A stretch of 64,000 bases of DNA from Prolixibacter sp. NT017 (lineage in GTDB: Bacteria > Bacteroidota > Bacteroidia > Bacteroidales > Prolixibacteraceae), in the NCBI RefSeq assembly GCF_009617875.1, contig NZ_BLAV01000001.1, positions 4,092,001 to 4,156,000 of the forward strand, written 5' to 3'. How positions within the stretch are numbered: the first letter of the stretch is position 1; each line of letters begins with the position of its first letter. A program made the position numbers and the translations under genes. The notes under the pieces were generated by a model, which was not told the DNA's origin, searched no databases, and saw nothing but the letters and a program-made list of their open reading frames with translations. Below, piece after piece: positions 8,621 through 18,455 of the stretch.

Positions 8621-9358
8621 ATGATACAGATCAACAACTTACACAAGTCGTACGTAACGGGGAATAACAGCCTGCACGTTCTGAAAGGCCTGAACCTGGA
8701 AATAGAGGAGGGAGAATTTGTTTCCATCATGGGCTCATCGGGTTCCGGCAAGTCGACTTTGTTGAATATCCTCGGCATCCTCGACAATTATGATGAAGGG
8801 GCTTATTCTCTCGATGGTCATCTGATGCAGGACCTGAACGAGACCCAGGCCGCCCGGACGCGTAACAAAATGATTGGATTCATCTTTCAGTCGTTTAACC
8901 TTATCTCCTTCAAGAATGCAATGGAGAATGTAGCCTTACCGCTATACTATAAAGGTGTTTCACGGCGCAAACGGAACCAGATGGCCATGGAGTACCTGGA
9001 TAAACTGGGGTTGAAACCATGGGCCCATCACATGCCCAATGAGCTTTCGGGAGGACAGCGTCAGCGTGTTGCCATCGCCCGTGCACTGATTTCCAAACCA
9101 CGGATCATTCTGGCAGATGAGCCCACTGGTGCGCTCGACACCCAAACTTCCTACGAAGTGATGGAACATTTGAAGCAGATCAATGAGGAGGGAATTACCG
9201 TCATTATCGTTACCCACGAGTATGATATTGCCGCCATGACCCAGAAAATCATCCGACTGAAAGACGGCGTGATTGAAGAGATCATTAAAAACGGCGATTT
9301 GAAGTCCTTCCAGGCACAATATAACCGGAACATTAATAAATCAGAGCATCATGTTTGA
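8621..9358 (+). CDS. ABC transporter ATP-binding protein, MacB/LolD type
   Basis: A 245-residue nucleotide-binding subunit that powers a MacB/FtsX-type transporter. Walker A is GSSGSGKS (38-45), the Q-loop lies in IGFIFQSFNLI, the ABC signature is LSGGQRQRVAIARAL, Walker B is IILADEPTGALD, and the switch His is in IIVTHEYD. Length and sequence fit the LolD/MacB-ATPase/FtsE subclass, whose partners are FtsX-fold permeases. Its stop overlaps the start of the first permease by 8 bp. It is the first gene of a five-gene operon (ATPase, permease, permease, adaptor, TolC) and is preceded by sigma-54-like control sites. Confidence 0.93.
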   Translation: MIQINNLHKSYVTGNNSLHVLKGLNLEIEEGEFVSIMGSSGSGKSTLLNILGILDNYDEGAYSLDGHLMQDLNETQAARTRNKMIGFIFQSFNLISFKNAMENVALPLYYKGVSRRKRNQMAMEYLDKLGLKPWAHHMPNELSGGQRQRVAIARALISKPRIILADEPTGALDTQTSYEVMEHLKQINEEGITVIIVTHEYDIAAMTQKIIRLKDGVIEEIIKNGDLKSFQAQYNRNINKSEHHV

Positions 9359-10607
9359 TATCGATGTTTGGCAAGAAATATTCAGCACCATTCGCAAGAA
9401 TAAGCTCCGTACTTTTCTCACCGGTTTCTCGGTAGCGTGGGGTATTTTCATGTTAATGATATTGCTCGGATCGGGAAACGGGTTGCAGAATGGCGTTAAA
9501 CAGGAGTTTGCCAGCAACGCCGTCAACGCGATGTGGATCTGGACAGGTGAAACCAGTATGCCGTATAAAGGGATGAAAACCGGGCGTCCTATCCGCTTTA
9601 ACAACCGGGACTATACCTTCCTGAAGAACAAAGTAAATGGACTCGACGAAGTTTCGTCCCGCTTCTATCTGCCAGGTGATACGAATTATGCCTACGGGAA
9701 CGAATACGGCTCATTCACCACCGTTACCTGCCATCCTGCACTCCAGGACGTAGAAAATATTAAACTGAATAAAGGTCGCTTCATCAACCACAAGGATATT
9801 ACCGACTTCCGGAAATCGATTGTCATCGGAAAAGATATAGCCAAGGCGCTATTCAAAGAAGAAGATCCCATCGGAAAATACATCAAGGTCAACGATGTTC
9901 CATTCAAAGTGGTTGGTGTTTGTCACGATCCGGATAACCGCAATGACCGTACAGCCTACATGCCGGTTTCTACTGCTCAGCGCATTTTCAACGGAGGTAA
10001 CCGGGTACACAGTTTTGCCGTTACCACGAAAATGGTCACCTCGGAAAAACAAGCTGAAGCGATTACCTCGGAAGTTCGCGAAGCACTGGCACAGCGTCAC
10101 AAATTCAATCCCGACGATAAACGTGCGATGGGTGCCTTCAACATGTTGACAGAATACCTGCGTACCATGAAGATTTTCCAGGGAATCAAAATATTCGTTT
10201 GGGTAATCGGTATCGGGACCTTGATTGCCGGAATTGTGGGTGTCAGCAACATCATGCTCATCCTCGTGAAAGAACGAACCCGCGAAATTGGTGTCCGTAA
10301 AGCGCTGGGGGCATCTCCCCGCTCTGTCATCGGTCTTATCCTGATGGAGTCCATCCTGATTACCACCGTAGCCGGATATATTGGATTAACCATGGGAGTC
10401 GGCATTATGGAGGTGGTGAATTACGGACTCGAACAGGCTTTTGCCTCGGGCGGAGGTGACGGAATCTTTTTCCGCAATCCAACAGTAGACTTTGGTACTG
10501 CCATTACAGCCACTTTGATCCTGATTCTTTCAGGAGCCATTGCCGGATACATTCCAGCTAAAAAGGCGGCCAGTGTAAAACCCATTGAAGCCCTTCGTGA
10601 TGAATAA
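9351..10607 (+). CDS. ABC transporter permease, MacB-like (first of two)
   Basis: A 418-residue permease of the MacB/FtsX fold. It has an N-terminal helix (FSVAWGIFMLMILLGSGNGL), a large periplasmic MacB-type core of roughly 220 residues, and three C-terminal helices starting at FVWVIGIGTLIAGIVGVSNIML. The cytoplasmic coupling segment VKERTREIGVRKALGASP precedes the last two helices, and the protein ends IPAKKAASVKPIEALRDE, all typical of the family. It overlaps the ATPase gene by 8 bp. A second, related permease follows, so the transporter is probably a heterodimer. Substrate unknown; family members export drugs, peptides or lipoproteins. Confidence 0.92.
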   Translation: MFDIDVWQEIFSTIRKNKLRTFLTGFSVAWGIFMLMILLGSGNGLQNGVKQEFASNAVNAMWIWTGETSMPYKGMKTGRPIRFNNRDYTFLKNKVNGLDEVSSRFYLPGDTNYAYGNEYGSFTTVTCHPALQDVENIKLNKGRFINHKDITDFRKSIVIGKDIAKALFKEEDPIGKYIKVNDVPFKVVGVCHDPDNRNDRTAYMPVSTAQRIFNGGNRVHSFAVTTKMVTSEKQAEAITSEVREALAQRHKFNPDDKRAMGAFNMLTEYLRTMKIFQGIKIFVWVIGIGTLIAGIVGVSNIMLILVKERTREIGVRKALGASPRSVIGLILMESILITTVAGYIGLTMGVGIMEVVNYGLEQAFASGGGDGIFFRNPTVDFGTAITATLILILSGAIAGYIPAKKAASVKPIEALRDE

Positions 10608-10661
10608 GCTAGAAGGACTATTCAGAATCAAGAAATCAATAACCTGCATAAAATCCTGATC

Positions 10662-11930
10662 ATGTTTGACATTGAACGCTGGAACGAAATATGGAACGCC
10701 CTGACGAAGAACAAACTCAGGAGCTTTCTCACCGCCTTTGGGGTTTTCTGGGGAATCTTCATGCTGATTGTCATGACCGGGGCCGGAAACGGATTGAAAC
10801 ACGGCATTTACGACGGTGTATCCAAGTTTGCTGTTAACTCCGCTTTCATGTGGACACAGCGAACCGGCGAGCCTTACAAAGGCTTCAAACGCGGCCGTTT
10901 CTGGAATATGAACTCAACCGATGTCACCTATATCGAAGATCACGTTCAAGGCATTAAATACCTGGCACCAAAACTCTTTGGATGGCGGGAACGCAGTGGC
11001 GATAACACGGTTCGCGACAATCGTACCGGTGCCTTCAGTATCGTGGGCGATTACCCGGTTTATACGAAAATTGACCCGGTTACCATGGTAAAAGGACGAT
11101 GGATAAACGAGATTGATATACTTGACAAGCGAAAAGTGTGTGTGATTGGTGAAAAAGTAGAGGAAAGTATGTTCGATAAAAACGAGAACCCTATCGGGAA
11201 GTATCTCAAAGTGTCGGGCGTATATTTCCAGGTCATCGGGGTACTGAAACCCGAAACCCGCGTCAACTTTAACGGACGGAAGGAAGAGACCATCTTCCTT
11301 CCATTCACCACCATGCAACAAGCATACAATTACGGCAACGAAGTTCACCTGATTGCTGTCACATCGAAAAAGGGTGTTTCCGTTAGTAGCCTGGAAGATC
11401 AAATTACAAGCATCATCAAGAAGCGGCACTACATCGCCCCGAATGATGACCAGGCGCTCAGAAGCGTGAACATCGAGAAGCAATTCAAACAGATGAACGG
11501 CCTTTTCCTCGGCATCAGCATTCTGACCTGGATTGTGGGTATCGGGACCTTAATGGCCGGCGTAATTGGTGTAAGTAACATCATGTTGGTAATCGTGAAA
11601 GAACGTACCCGTGAAATTGGAATACAGCGTGCCTTGGGCGCAACACCCAAAACCATCATTTCCCAAATTGTACTCGAAAGTGTGGTTCTGACCACCCTGG
11701 CCGGATACATCGGACTGTCATTGGGCGTCGGGCTCCTGGAGCTTATCAGCAACGTTTTGGCGAAAATGAATAGCAGTGGCGACGGCATGTTCTATAAAGA
11801 TCCAACTGTCGATCTTCCGGTAGCACTTGCTGCATTAGCCGTTTTGATTCTGGCAGGATTGTTTGCCGGCTCTATTCCGGCCAAGCGGGCTCTGCAGATC
11901 AAACCCATCGACGCTTTACGCGACGAGTAA
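10662..11930 (+). CDS. ABC transporter permease, MacB-like (second of two)
   Basis: A 422-residue paralogue of the preceding permease with the same layout: one N-terminal helix (FGVFWGIFMLIVMTGAGNGL), a periplasmic core, then ILTWIVGIGTLMAGVIGVSNIMLVIVKERTREIGIQRALGATP and a C-terminal IPAKRALQIKPIDALRDE. Both copies begin with MFDI and a W-x-E-I motif, pointing to tandem duplication. The two are full length and clearly diverged, which favours a heteromeric permease over redundancy. It lies 54 bp after the first permease and 57 bp before the adaptor. Confidence 0.92.
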   Translation: MFDIERWNEIWNALTKNKLRSFLTAFGVFWGIFMLIVMTGAGNGLKHGIYDGVSKFAVNSAFMWTQRTGEPYKGFKRGRFWNMNSTDVTYIEDHVQGIKYLAPKLFGWRERSGDNTVRDNRTGAFSIVGDYPVYTKIDPVTMVKGRWINEIDILDKRKVCVIGEKVEESMFDKNENPIGKYLKVSGVYFQVIGVLKPETRVNFNGRKEETIFLPFTTMQQAYNYGNEVHLIAVTSKKGVSVSSLEDQITSIIKKRHYIAPNDDQALRSVNIEKQFKQMNGLFLGISILTWIVGIGTLMAGVIGVSNIMLVIVKERTREIGIQRALGATPKTIISQIVLESVVLTTLAGYIGLSLGVGLLELISNVLAKMNSSGDGMFYKDPTVDLPVALAALAVLILAGLFAGSIPAKRALQIKPIDALRDE

Positions 11931-11987
11931 TCAACGCATGAAGAGATAAATAATATCAAGTAGAATAAACCACAAAATCTGCCTAAA

Positions 11988-13091
11988 ATGAAAAAGTTTT
12001 TCAAAATCTTCGGATTCGTTTTACTGGGGGCTATATTCCTCGGAACACTGGGTTTCCTGTACCAAAAATCGCAGGCAAAACCGGAAGTATTTAAAGATGA
12101 AACCCCACTGATTACCAACATCATTCAGAAGACGGTGGCTACCGGTTCGGTAGTTCCGCGAAAAGAGGTGGAAGTAAAACCACAGGTATCAGGAATTATC
12201 CAGAAACTCTATGTACAAGCCGGTGATAAAGTGAAAGAAGGCGATATTCTGGCGAAGGTGAAAATCATTCCCGATATGGTGAACCTGAATGCCGCTGAAG
12301 CCCGCGTTGCCAAGTCTAAAATCAGCATGGAAGATGCGCAACTTGACTACGATCGCGTTTCGAAACTATTTAAGAAGCAAGTGGTTTCCCGTGAAGATTA
12401 CCAGAAGTCGAAAATTGCTTACGAAGGAGCTAAAGCTGAAGTGGAAGCTGCCGAAAATAACCTCGACTTGATTCGCAAAGGGGTAACCAAGAGCTCGGAA
12501 AAAACCACCAACACATTGATTCGCGCCACCATCACGGGTATGGTGCTCGACGTGCCTGTGAAAGTGGGAAATTCGGTTATCCAGTCGAACACGTTCAACG
12601 ACGGAACCACCATTGCCACGCTGGCCGATATGAATGACATGATTTTCGACGGGAAAGTTGATGAGACCGAAGTTGGAAAAATTAGGGAAGGCATGCCCAT
12701 CGAAATGACCATCGGTGCTATCGAGAATGAGAAATTTGATGCGACGTTGGAATATATTTCACCGAAAGGGGAAGAAGAAAACGGAGCCATTCAGTTTGAA
12801 ATTAAGGCGAAGGTCAACCTGAAGAAGGACCAGTTCATCCGTGCCGGATACAGTGCCAATGCCGATATTGTACTCGCCCGTCGCGACAGCGTACTGGCTG
12901 TTCCGGAAGGTTTGCTGCAATTTGATAACGACTCGGCTTACGTAGAAGTAGAGACTCAGCCGCAACAATACGAAAAACGCTATGTGAAAACCGGTCTGTC
13001 CGATGGTATCAACATCGAAATCAAGGACGGAATTACCAAGGATGACCACCTGAAAGGTGCCAAAGTAGAGCCGGGATCGCAGAATAGTTAA
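11988..13091 (+). CDS. periplasmic adaptor (HlyD/MacA-like membrane fusion protein)
   Basis: A 367-residue adaptor linking the inner-membrane ABC permeases to the TolC channel. It begins with a membrane anchor (FKIFGFVLLGAIFLGTLGFLY). The split lipoyl domain follows (KPQVSGIIQKLYVQAGDKVKEGDILAKV and later ATITGMVLDVPVKVGNSV), flanking a helical hairpin (about residues 100-160). The beta-barrel and membrane-proximal domains make up the C-terminal third. Its place between the MacB-like permeases and a TolC gene confirms a MacA-type role. Confidence 0.92.
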   Translation: MKKFFKIFGFVLLGAIFLGTLGFLYQKSQAKPEVFKDETPLITNIIQKTVATGSVVPRKEVEVKPQVSGIIQKLYVQAGDKVKEGDILAKVKIIPDMVNLNAAEARVAKSKISMEDAQLDYDRVSKLFKKQVVSREDYQKSKIAYEGAKAEVEAAENNLDLIRKGVTKSSEKTTNTLIRATITGMVLDVPVKVGNSVIQSNTFNDGTTIATLADMNDMIFDGKVDETEVGKIREGMPIEMTIGAIENEKFDATLEYISPKGEEENGAIQFEIKAKVNLKKDQFIRAGYSANADIVLARRDSVLAVPEGLLQFDNDSAYVEVETQPQQYEKRYVKTGLSDGINIEIKDGITKDDHLKGAKVEPGSQNS

Positions 13092-13169
13092 AAATAATTT
13101 CCCCGAAAGGGGCAACACCCAAAACGATTGAGTAAATTAGCATAACGTCGAAATAAAAAAATATAATCC

Positions 13170-14525
13170 ATGAGTCGACTAATCTATGCCATCGCATTTT
13201 TAATACTGGTAAGCATTAGCAACATCTTGAAAGCACAGGATACACAGGACACACCTGATGCCTGGTCGCTGAAAGAGTGCATTGATTATGCCATTCAAAA
13301 CAATATCCAGGTTAAACAAAGCGAGTTGAGCACACAATACCAGGAAAATTTATTGCGCAAAGCCAAAACCGACCGTTTTCCGAACCTGAGTGCCCAGGCT
13401 TCGCAAAACGAGAACTACGGTCGTTCGTTGACCTATAACAACACGTACGAGAATATCAACTCCTCGGAAAGTGATTTGAATCTGAATACAAATGTTCCGG
13501 TTTTTCAGGGGTTTCAGATCAACAACAACATCAAAAAGAGTCAGTTTGATCTGAAGGCTTCGATGGAAGATTTACAAAAGGCGAAGGATGACATTACCAT
13601 GAATATCGCCTCTGCCTATCTTGAAATTCTCTTCTCGCAGGAATTGGTTAAAATTTCGCAGGACCAGCTGGATGTTACCAAACAGCAGATTCGGCAAACC
13701 CAGGAAAAGGTTGATGCCGGTAGTCTGGCCAAAGGAAGTCTCCTCGACATTCAGGCGCAAGCAGCCAAAGAGGAACTGACACTGGTAGACAACCAGAATC
13801 AGCTAAAACTGAACTATCTGCAACTGGCACAGCTGCTGGAGCTGGACTCTTACAAAAACTTTAAGATCCAGAAACCTGAACTGCCCGAAATTAAAGCCGA
13901 AGCTTCCCTAATCTCAGCAACTGAGATTTACAAGAGAGCCCTGGCATTGTGGCCGGACGTTAAATCGTCAGAATACAAACTGCAGAGCTCGCAATATCAA
14001 CTGAAGGCTGCCAAAGGAGCTAATTATCCGACCATCACGGCGTATGGCTTTTATTATAACTCGTACAACAATAAATACACCGATTTGAACGGCGATAAGA
14101 TTCCATTCAGTGATCAGCTGAGCAACAACCAGCGAAAAGGTTTTGGTCTCCAGATGAACATACCGATTTTCAACCGTCTGCAAAACAAGACCAATATCGA
14201 TAATGCGAAAATTGATGTCCTCAGCAAACAACTCGATGTAGAAAACTCCAAGAAAGTCCTCCGAAAGGACATCGAAACGGCTGAAACCAATGCCATTGCA
14301 GCACTGAACCGTTACACATCGAACCAGAAAGCTGTTGCTGCCATGCAGGAAGCTTTCCGTTATTCGGAAGAGAAATACAATGTTGGTTTGGTGAACGCAT
14401 TGGAGTACAACCAGGCAAAGAACAATTTGGCCAAAGCACAATCGGATTTGCTGCAAGCCAAGTACGAGTTCATTTTCCGCACCAAAATCCTCGACTTTTA
14501 CCGCGGACTTCCCATTGAATTGTAA
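13170..14525 (+). CDS. TolC family outer-membrane efflux protein
   Basis: A 451-residue outer-membrane channel. After a signal peptide ending ILKAQ the sequence DAWSLKECIDYAIQNNIQVKQ is the usual TolC/OEP start. It consists of two OEP repeats of long amphipathic helices, with the strand segments TNVPVFQGFQINNNIK and MNIPIFNRLQNKTNI in equivalent positions of the two halves. It forms the exit duct for the tripartite transporter encoded by the preceding four genes and is the last gene before a strong terminator. Confidence 0.93.
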   Translation: MSRLIYAIAFLILVSISNILKAQDTQDTPDAWSLKECIDYAIQNNIQVKQSELSTQYQENLLRKAKTDRFPNLSAQASQNENYGRSLTYNNTYENINSSESDLNLNTNVPVFQGFQINNNIKKSQFDLKASMEDLQKAKDDITMNIASAYLEILFSQELVKISQDQLDVTKQQIRQTQEKVDAGSLAKGSLLDIQAQAAKEELTLVDNQNQLKLNYLQLAQLLELDSYKNFKIQKPELPEIKAEASLISATEIYKRALALWPDVKSSEYKLQSSQYQLKAAKGANYPTITAYGFYYNSYNNKYTDLNGDKIPFSDQLSNNQRKGFGLQMNIPIFNRLQNKTNIDNAKIDVLSKQLDVENSKKVLRKDIETAETNAIAALNRYTSNQKAVAAMQEAFRYSEEKYNVGLVNALEYNQAKNNLAKAQSDLLQAKYEFIFRTKILDFYRGLPIEL

Positions 14526-14560
14526 TCCGAAAGATTTTGTGAAAACTTTATTCCATATAA

Positions 14561-14595
14561 AAAGCCGCCTGAGCAATCGGGCGGCTTTCTTTTTA
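14561..14595 (+). terminator. intrinsic terminator of the efflux operon
   Basis: AAAGCCGCC (14561-14569) pairs with GGCGGCTTT (14580-14588) across a 10-nt loop and is followed by CTTTTTAT. It lies 35 bp after the tolC-like stop and just before the convergent GH36 gene. Confidence 0.85.
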
Positions 14596-14613
14596 TCTTA
14601 CCAGGAAAAATCG

Positions 14614-16818
14614 TTATTTCACTTCCTCTAGTTTCAGAACGACACTCGTTCGCTGTGCGTTCACATCTGGATTAAATCCGATTTGCATCAGGAAATCGCC
14701 GCTAAAAACCTGATTGGCTTTCAACGTCGATTTCGTACCCGGATAAAGATTGATTTCCTCGATCCGGTATTTCTTCGATGCATCCAACCCTTTGAAGCGA
14801 ATGGGCAACTTGCTCCCTTTTCCAAACCGGTTATTCACCAGGTAACTGAAAACTACCCCCGAAGATTTTGTCTTATCGACATACATCACCGATGCTACAT
14901 CGTTGGTAAACGGATCGGACAACCGGTATTGTTCGCCGTGCCAGACAATGTTCTTAAATGAGTCATACGTTTTCACAGCTTCGCGGCAAAACTGCAGGTC
15001 CTTATCACTCAAGTGGCTGATATCAATATCAAATCCCAGTTTGCCCATCATGGCTACATCGGTACGGAACTTCAACGGCTGTTTCCCCCAGGCCGTTACA
15101 TGATTGCTGGTAGCAATGGCCGGATAGAAATAGGAATATTCCCACTGAATAAAGATACGTTCGAGCGGATCGGTATTATCGCTGGGCCAGAATTCGGTGA
15201 AGTATTTCAGTGCACCATAATCGACACGGCCACCACCTCCCGAGCATAACATCATCGGGATGTGCGGATATTTCTTCCGGATACGGTCCAATACTTTATA
15301 CAGTCCCCGCACATAGTCGATGTACAAATGCGACTGATTTCCCAGGTAGGATGAGTGCGCGTTATAAATAACCGAATTGCAATCCCACTTAAAATAGGCC
15401 AGTCCCGGGTTTTTGGTCAATAAGTTGTCCACAATATGATACACGAAATCCTGCACTTTCGGATTGCTCATATCCAGTACCAGCTGGTTCCGGAAGTAAT
15501 ATTCGGGCCGATCGGGCTGTTTGATGATCCAGTCGGGATGCTGGTGGTACAATTCACTTTTCGGATTCACCATTTCAGGCTCAATCCAAATACCGAACTT
15601 CACACTGTCTTTGGTCGCCTCTTTTACCAACGAGAAAACACCATCGGGCAGTTTCTTTTTGTTGGCCTGCCAGTCGCCCAGGCCAGCATGATCGCTGTTC
15701 CTCGGATATTTATTTCCAAACCAGCCATCATCAAGCAAAAACAAGTCGACGCCCAACTTCCGGGTATCCTTAATTAACGCCTTCAGTTTACTTTCATTGA
15801 AATCGAAAAACGTCGATTCCCAGTTATTGAGCAACGTCAATCGGGAACCTTCGCCATCCATAATCTGGTATTTGCGGGCCCAGTCCTGCAATTGCCGACT
15901 GGCCTCTCCTTTTCCTTTACTGGAAAGCACCGTGATAAAAGGCGGCGTTTTAAATTCTTCTCCGGGTTTGAGCGAATAGGTCGATGCGTAGTTGTTCATT
16001 CCTGCAATGATGCGCAGGTTGTTCTGTGGGTCAACTTCCAGATCGAAGCGGAAATTTCCGCTCCACTCCAGTGCACCATATAGTACCTCTCCTTCATCCT
16101 CGGTGGAAGGTTGGTTAAGCGAAATCATGAAAACTGGTGGCTGAAACAGAGCCGCGCGAGTGCCCAACTTGGTGTCCAGCGTTTTGATACCGTGCGTCAG
16201 TTTTGATACTTCGGGCTGCATCTCTTTGGCCCAATCGCCATGAAACTGCCTTAGCCAGTAGCTTTTCCCCTTCAAACAAAGATTGGCAGATGCAAACTTC
16301 CGCAACTGCACATTTCCTTTCTCGTGGTGTTTTATTACGCTCCATTGCTCGATAACATCTTCTTTATAGTAGGATTTGTAATAAAGAGTCACTTCAAAAT
16401 CGTACACCGGATCTTTGAGTTCCACACTCAGCAACGAAACATCATCATTCAATTGCTTTACCTGATGACCAACATATTTCAGCGCCAGGGAATTGTTCCC
16501 GTCGGAATGCGTAACCGTGATGGCTGGTTCCAGCAAATTGCGCGTTCCCGAAGGCGTATAAGCGGCGTCGTACATGCCGGTGTAGTCCTGTGCTTGTCGG
16601 TACTCCCCGGGAATTTGAGCATATTCGCCAGGTGAGGAAAGTTTCTTTCCGTAGTAAATCATATTTACATTTTTCCCCGGGGTCACCTGAAATACCAGGG
16701 CATTATGTGCCGTTACCACGGGAATTGTTTGCGCTTCGACCTGAAAAATCAGGAATGGCAAAAACAGAAAAGCCGCAAATAATCCGGCCCTTCGAAGAAT
16801 TCTTGTTCGTCGCTTCAT
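14614..16818 (-). CDS. alpha-galactosidase, GH36 family, secreted
   Basis: A 734-residue glycoside hydrolase removing terminal alpha-galactosyl residues from oligosaccharides or polysaccharides. A signal peptide (AGLFAAFLFLPFLIFQVEAQ) directs it to the periplasm or beyond. The N-terminal beta-sandwich domain covers about residues 30-330. The TIM barrel shows LFLLDDGWFGNKYPRN, FGIWIEPEMVNPKSELYHQHPDW, and YFKWDCN, whose Asp (about residue 476) is the GH36 nucleophile. The Asp in FWPSDNTDPLERI is the likely acid/base. The C-terminal antiparallel domain is complete. It has its own minus-strand promoter box at 16874 and is not in an operon with SusCD, which lies 2.5 kb beyond on the opposite strand. 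Confidence 0.92.
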   Translation of the reverse strand: MKRRTRILRRAGLFAAFLFLPFLIFQVEAQTIPVVTAHNALVFQVTPGKNVNMIYYGKKLSSPGEYAQIPGEYRQAQDYTGMYDAAYTPSGTRNLLEPAITVTHSDGNNSLALKYVGHQVKQLNDDVSLLSVELKDPVYDFEVTLYYKSYYKEDVIEQWSVIKHHEKGNVQLRKFASANLCLKGKSYWLRQFHGDWAKEMQPEVSKLTHGIKTLDTKLGTRAALFQPPVFMISLNQPSTEDEGEVLYGALEWSGNFRFDLEVDPQNNLRIIAGMNNYASTYSLKPGEEFKTPPFITVLSSKGKGEASRQLQDWARKYQIMDGEGSRLTLLNNWESTFFDFNESKLKALIKDTRKLGVDLFLLDDGWFGNKYPRNSDHAGLGDWQANKKKLPDGVFSLVKEATKDSVKFGIWIEPEMVNPKSELYHQHPDWIIKQPDRPEYYFRNQLVLDMSNPKVQDFVYHIVDNLLTKNPGLAYFKWDCNSVIYNAHSSYLGNQSHLYIDYVRGLYKVLDRIRKKYPHIPMMLCSGGGGRVDYGALKYFTEFWPSDNTDPLERIFIQWEYSYFYPAIATSNHVTAWGKQPLKFRTDVAMMGKLGFDIDISHLSDKDLQFCREAVKTYDSFKNIVWHGEQYRLSDPFTNDVASVMYVDKTKSSGVVFSYLVNNRFGKGSKLPIRFKGLDASKKYRIEEINLYPGTKSTLKANQVFSGDFLMQIGFNPDVNAQRTSVVLKLEEVK

Positions 16819-16873
16819 GTATCAGTTATTTTTATTCTTAGGTTGAATCAAAACGTATGATATACAATATGTC

Positions 16874-16881
16874 CAAATTTA
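16874..16881 (-). promoter_or_regulatory. -7 box (TAAATTTG) for the GH36 gene
   Basis: On the minus strand TAAATTTG matches TAnnTTTG, 56 nt upstream of the ATG at 16818. A TTTC lies 19 bp further upstream, a weak -33 candidate. The 290-bp divergent region to the adaptor gene at 17109 holds no other clear signal; TACTTTCG at 17060-17067 is a one-mismatch box in the other direction. Confidence 0.5.
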
Positions 16882-17108
16882 AACATAATCGGTAGGTTGG
16901 GAAAAGAAACTTCTTCAGCGAAAGCACATTTTTCTTTTAAAGATGCTATAACAGCCCTACTTCTCTTTATTATTCTATTTCAAAGAAACATAAAAATTAG
17001 TTTACGTCATCCGCGTTAGCTTTTCGGTTGAAGCCAAATAATTGTAACTTTAAAGAACTTACTTTCGTTCTCAGGCAAACCATGTAGTCAATTAACACCG
17101 TAACCCGT

Positions 17109-18437
17109 ATGAAGAAGAAAAAAAGGAATTTTCGTCTGCTAATTATCCTGGCTTTTGCACTTATTATTCTGCTTATCATCGGTAAAAAAGCCGGCTGGTT
17201 TGGAAAAGATTTTGCTACGCGGGTAGCCGTCGAAAAAGCAGAGAAGAAAGATATCACCGAGCTCATTACGGCAAACGGAAAGATTGAGCCGCAAACCGAG
17301 GTAAAAATCAGTCCGGAAGTTCCCGGTGAAATTATCGAACTTCCCGTAAAGGAAGGCGACGAAGTAAAAGAAGGCGACCTGTTGGCCGTTATCAAGCCCG
17401 ATATTTACATTTCCAACCTCAACCGGTCGCGTGCCAGCTTAAACACGCAAAAAGCCCGTTTAGCACAGGCTGAAGCCCAACTCACCGAAAAGAAACTGGC
17501 CTTCGACCGCTCGAAACAACTTTTCAAACGGCAAACCATTTCGCAGGCCGATTACCAATCGGCGGAAGCTGCCTATAAAGTCGCTGTTTCGGAAGTTGAA
17601 GCCGCTCGTTTCCTGGTAAAAAGTGCCGAATCGAGTGTGCAGGAATCGGAAGAAAACCTGACGAAAACCAAAATCTATGCTCCCATTTCGGGAACGATTT
17701 CCAAACTCAACGTCGAAAAAGGGGAGCGCGTTGTAGGAACCAACCAGTTTGCCGGTACCGAGCTGATGACGGTTGCCAACCTTAACAGCATGGAGGTAAA
17801 GGTTGAAGTCAATGAGAACGACATTGTGAAAGTGCAGTTAGGTGATACCGCATTGGTAGAAATTGACGCCTATGTGAACCGGAAGTTCAAGGGAATTGTG
17901 ACGGAAATTGCCAGTTCGGCTAATATATCCGGTACCTCAACCGACCAGGTCACCAATTTCGATGTGAAGATTTTATTGCTGCAAAGTTCGTATGATGATT
18001 TGCTGAAGAAACAATCGGAGCGCTATCCTTTCCTACCGGGAATGTCTGCAACCGTCGATATCCGGACTAATACCCGGAACGGCGTGATTACCGTCCCTAT
18101 CCAGGCCGTTACCACACGTAGCGAAACCGGAGAAGCCAAAGCCGAAACCGCAGGTCTTCAGCAGGTCAATGATGAGGAAACAAGCGACAACGGGAATGAA
18201 CAACCCAAACCGGAAGCGAAGCAACATGAGATTGTTTTCGTGTACAATGATGGCGTGGTTCGTGAAAAGCAGGTCAAAACCGGCATCCAGGACAACGTCA
18301 ACATCGAAATAGAGGATGGGCTGAAAGGTGGTGAAGAGGTTGTTACCGCTCCCTACGGACTGATTTCGCGTACCCTGAAAGACTCCATGGCCGTCGAAGT
18401 CGTTCCAATTGACGAGTTGTATAAGACGAAGAAATAG
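17109..18437 (+). CDS. HlyD-family periplasmic adaptor without adjacent permease
   Basis: A 442-residue membrane fusion protein. It has a very basic N-terminus (KKKKRNF) and an anchor helix (LLIILAFALIILLIIG). The biotinyl-lipoyl half-motifs are KISPEVPGEIIELPVKEGDEVKEGDLLAVI and TKIYAPISGTISKLNVEKGERV, separated by a long helical hairpin. The C-terminal domain contains an insertion rich in E/T/Q (about residues 340-375). MacA-like adaptors normally precede macB-type genes; here the next 860 bp are non-coding and hold a 42-bp repeat array. The gene may pair with a transporter elsewhere, or its partner genes were lost. Confidence 0.88.
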   Translation: MKKKKRNFRLLIILAFALIILLIIGKKAGWFGKDFATRVAVEKAEKKDITELITANGKIEPQTEVKISPEVPGEIIELPVKEGDEVKEGDLLAVIKPDIYISNLNRSRASLNTQKARLAQAEAQLTEKKLAFDRSKQLFKRQTISQADYQSAEAAYKVAVSEVEAARFLVKSAESSVQESEENLTKTKIYAPISGTISKLNVEKGERVVGTNQFAGTELMTVANLNSMEVKVEVNENDIVKVQLGDTALVEIDAYVNRKFKGIVTEIASSANISGTSTDQVTNFDVKILLLQSSYDDLLKKQSERYPFLPGMSATVDIRTNTRNGVITVPIQAVTTRSETGEAKAETAGLQQVNDEETSDNGNEQPKPEAKQHEIVFVYNDGVVREKQVKTGIQDNVNIEIEDGLKGGEEVVTAPYGLISRTLKDSMAVEVVPIDELYKTKK

Positions 18438-18455
18438 CCCCCAGAATTGACATGT

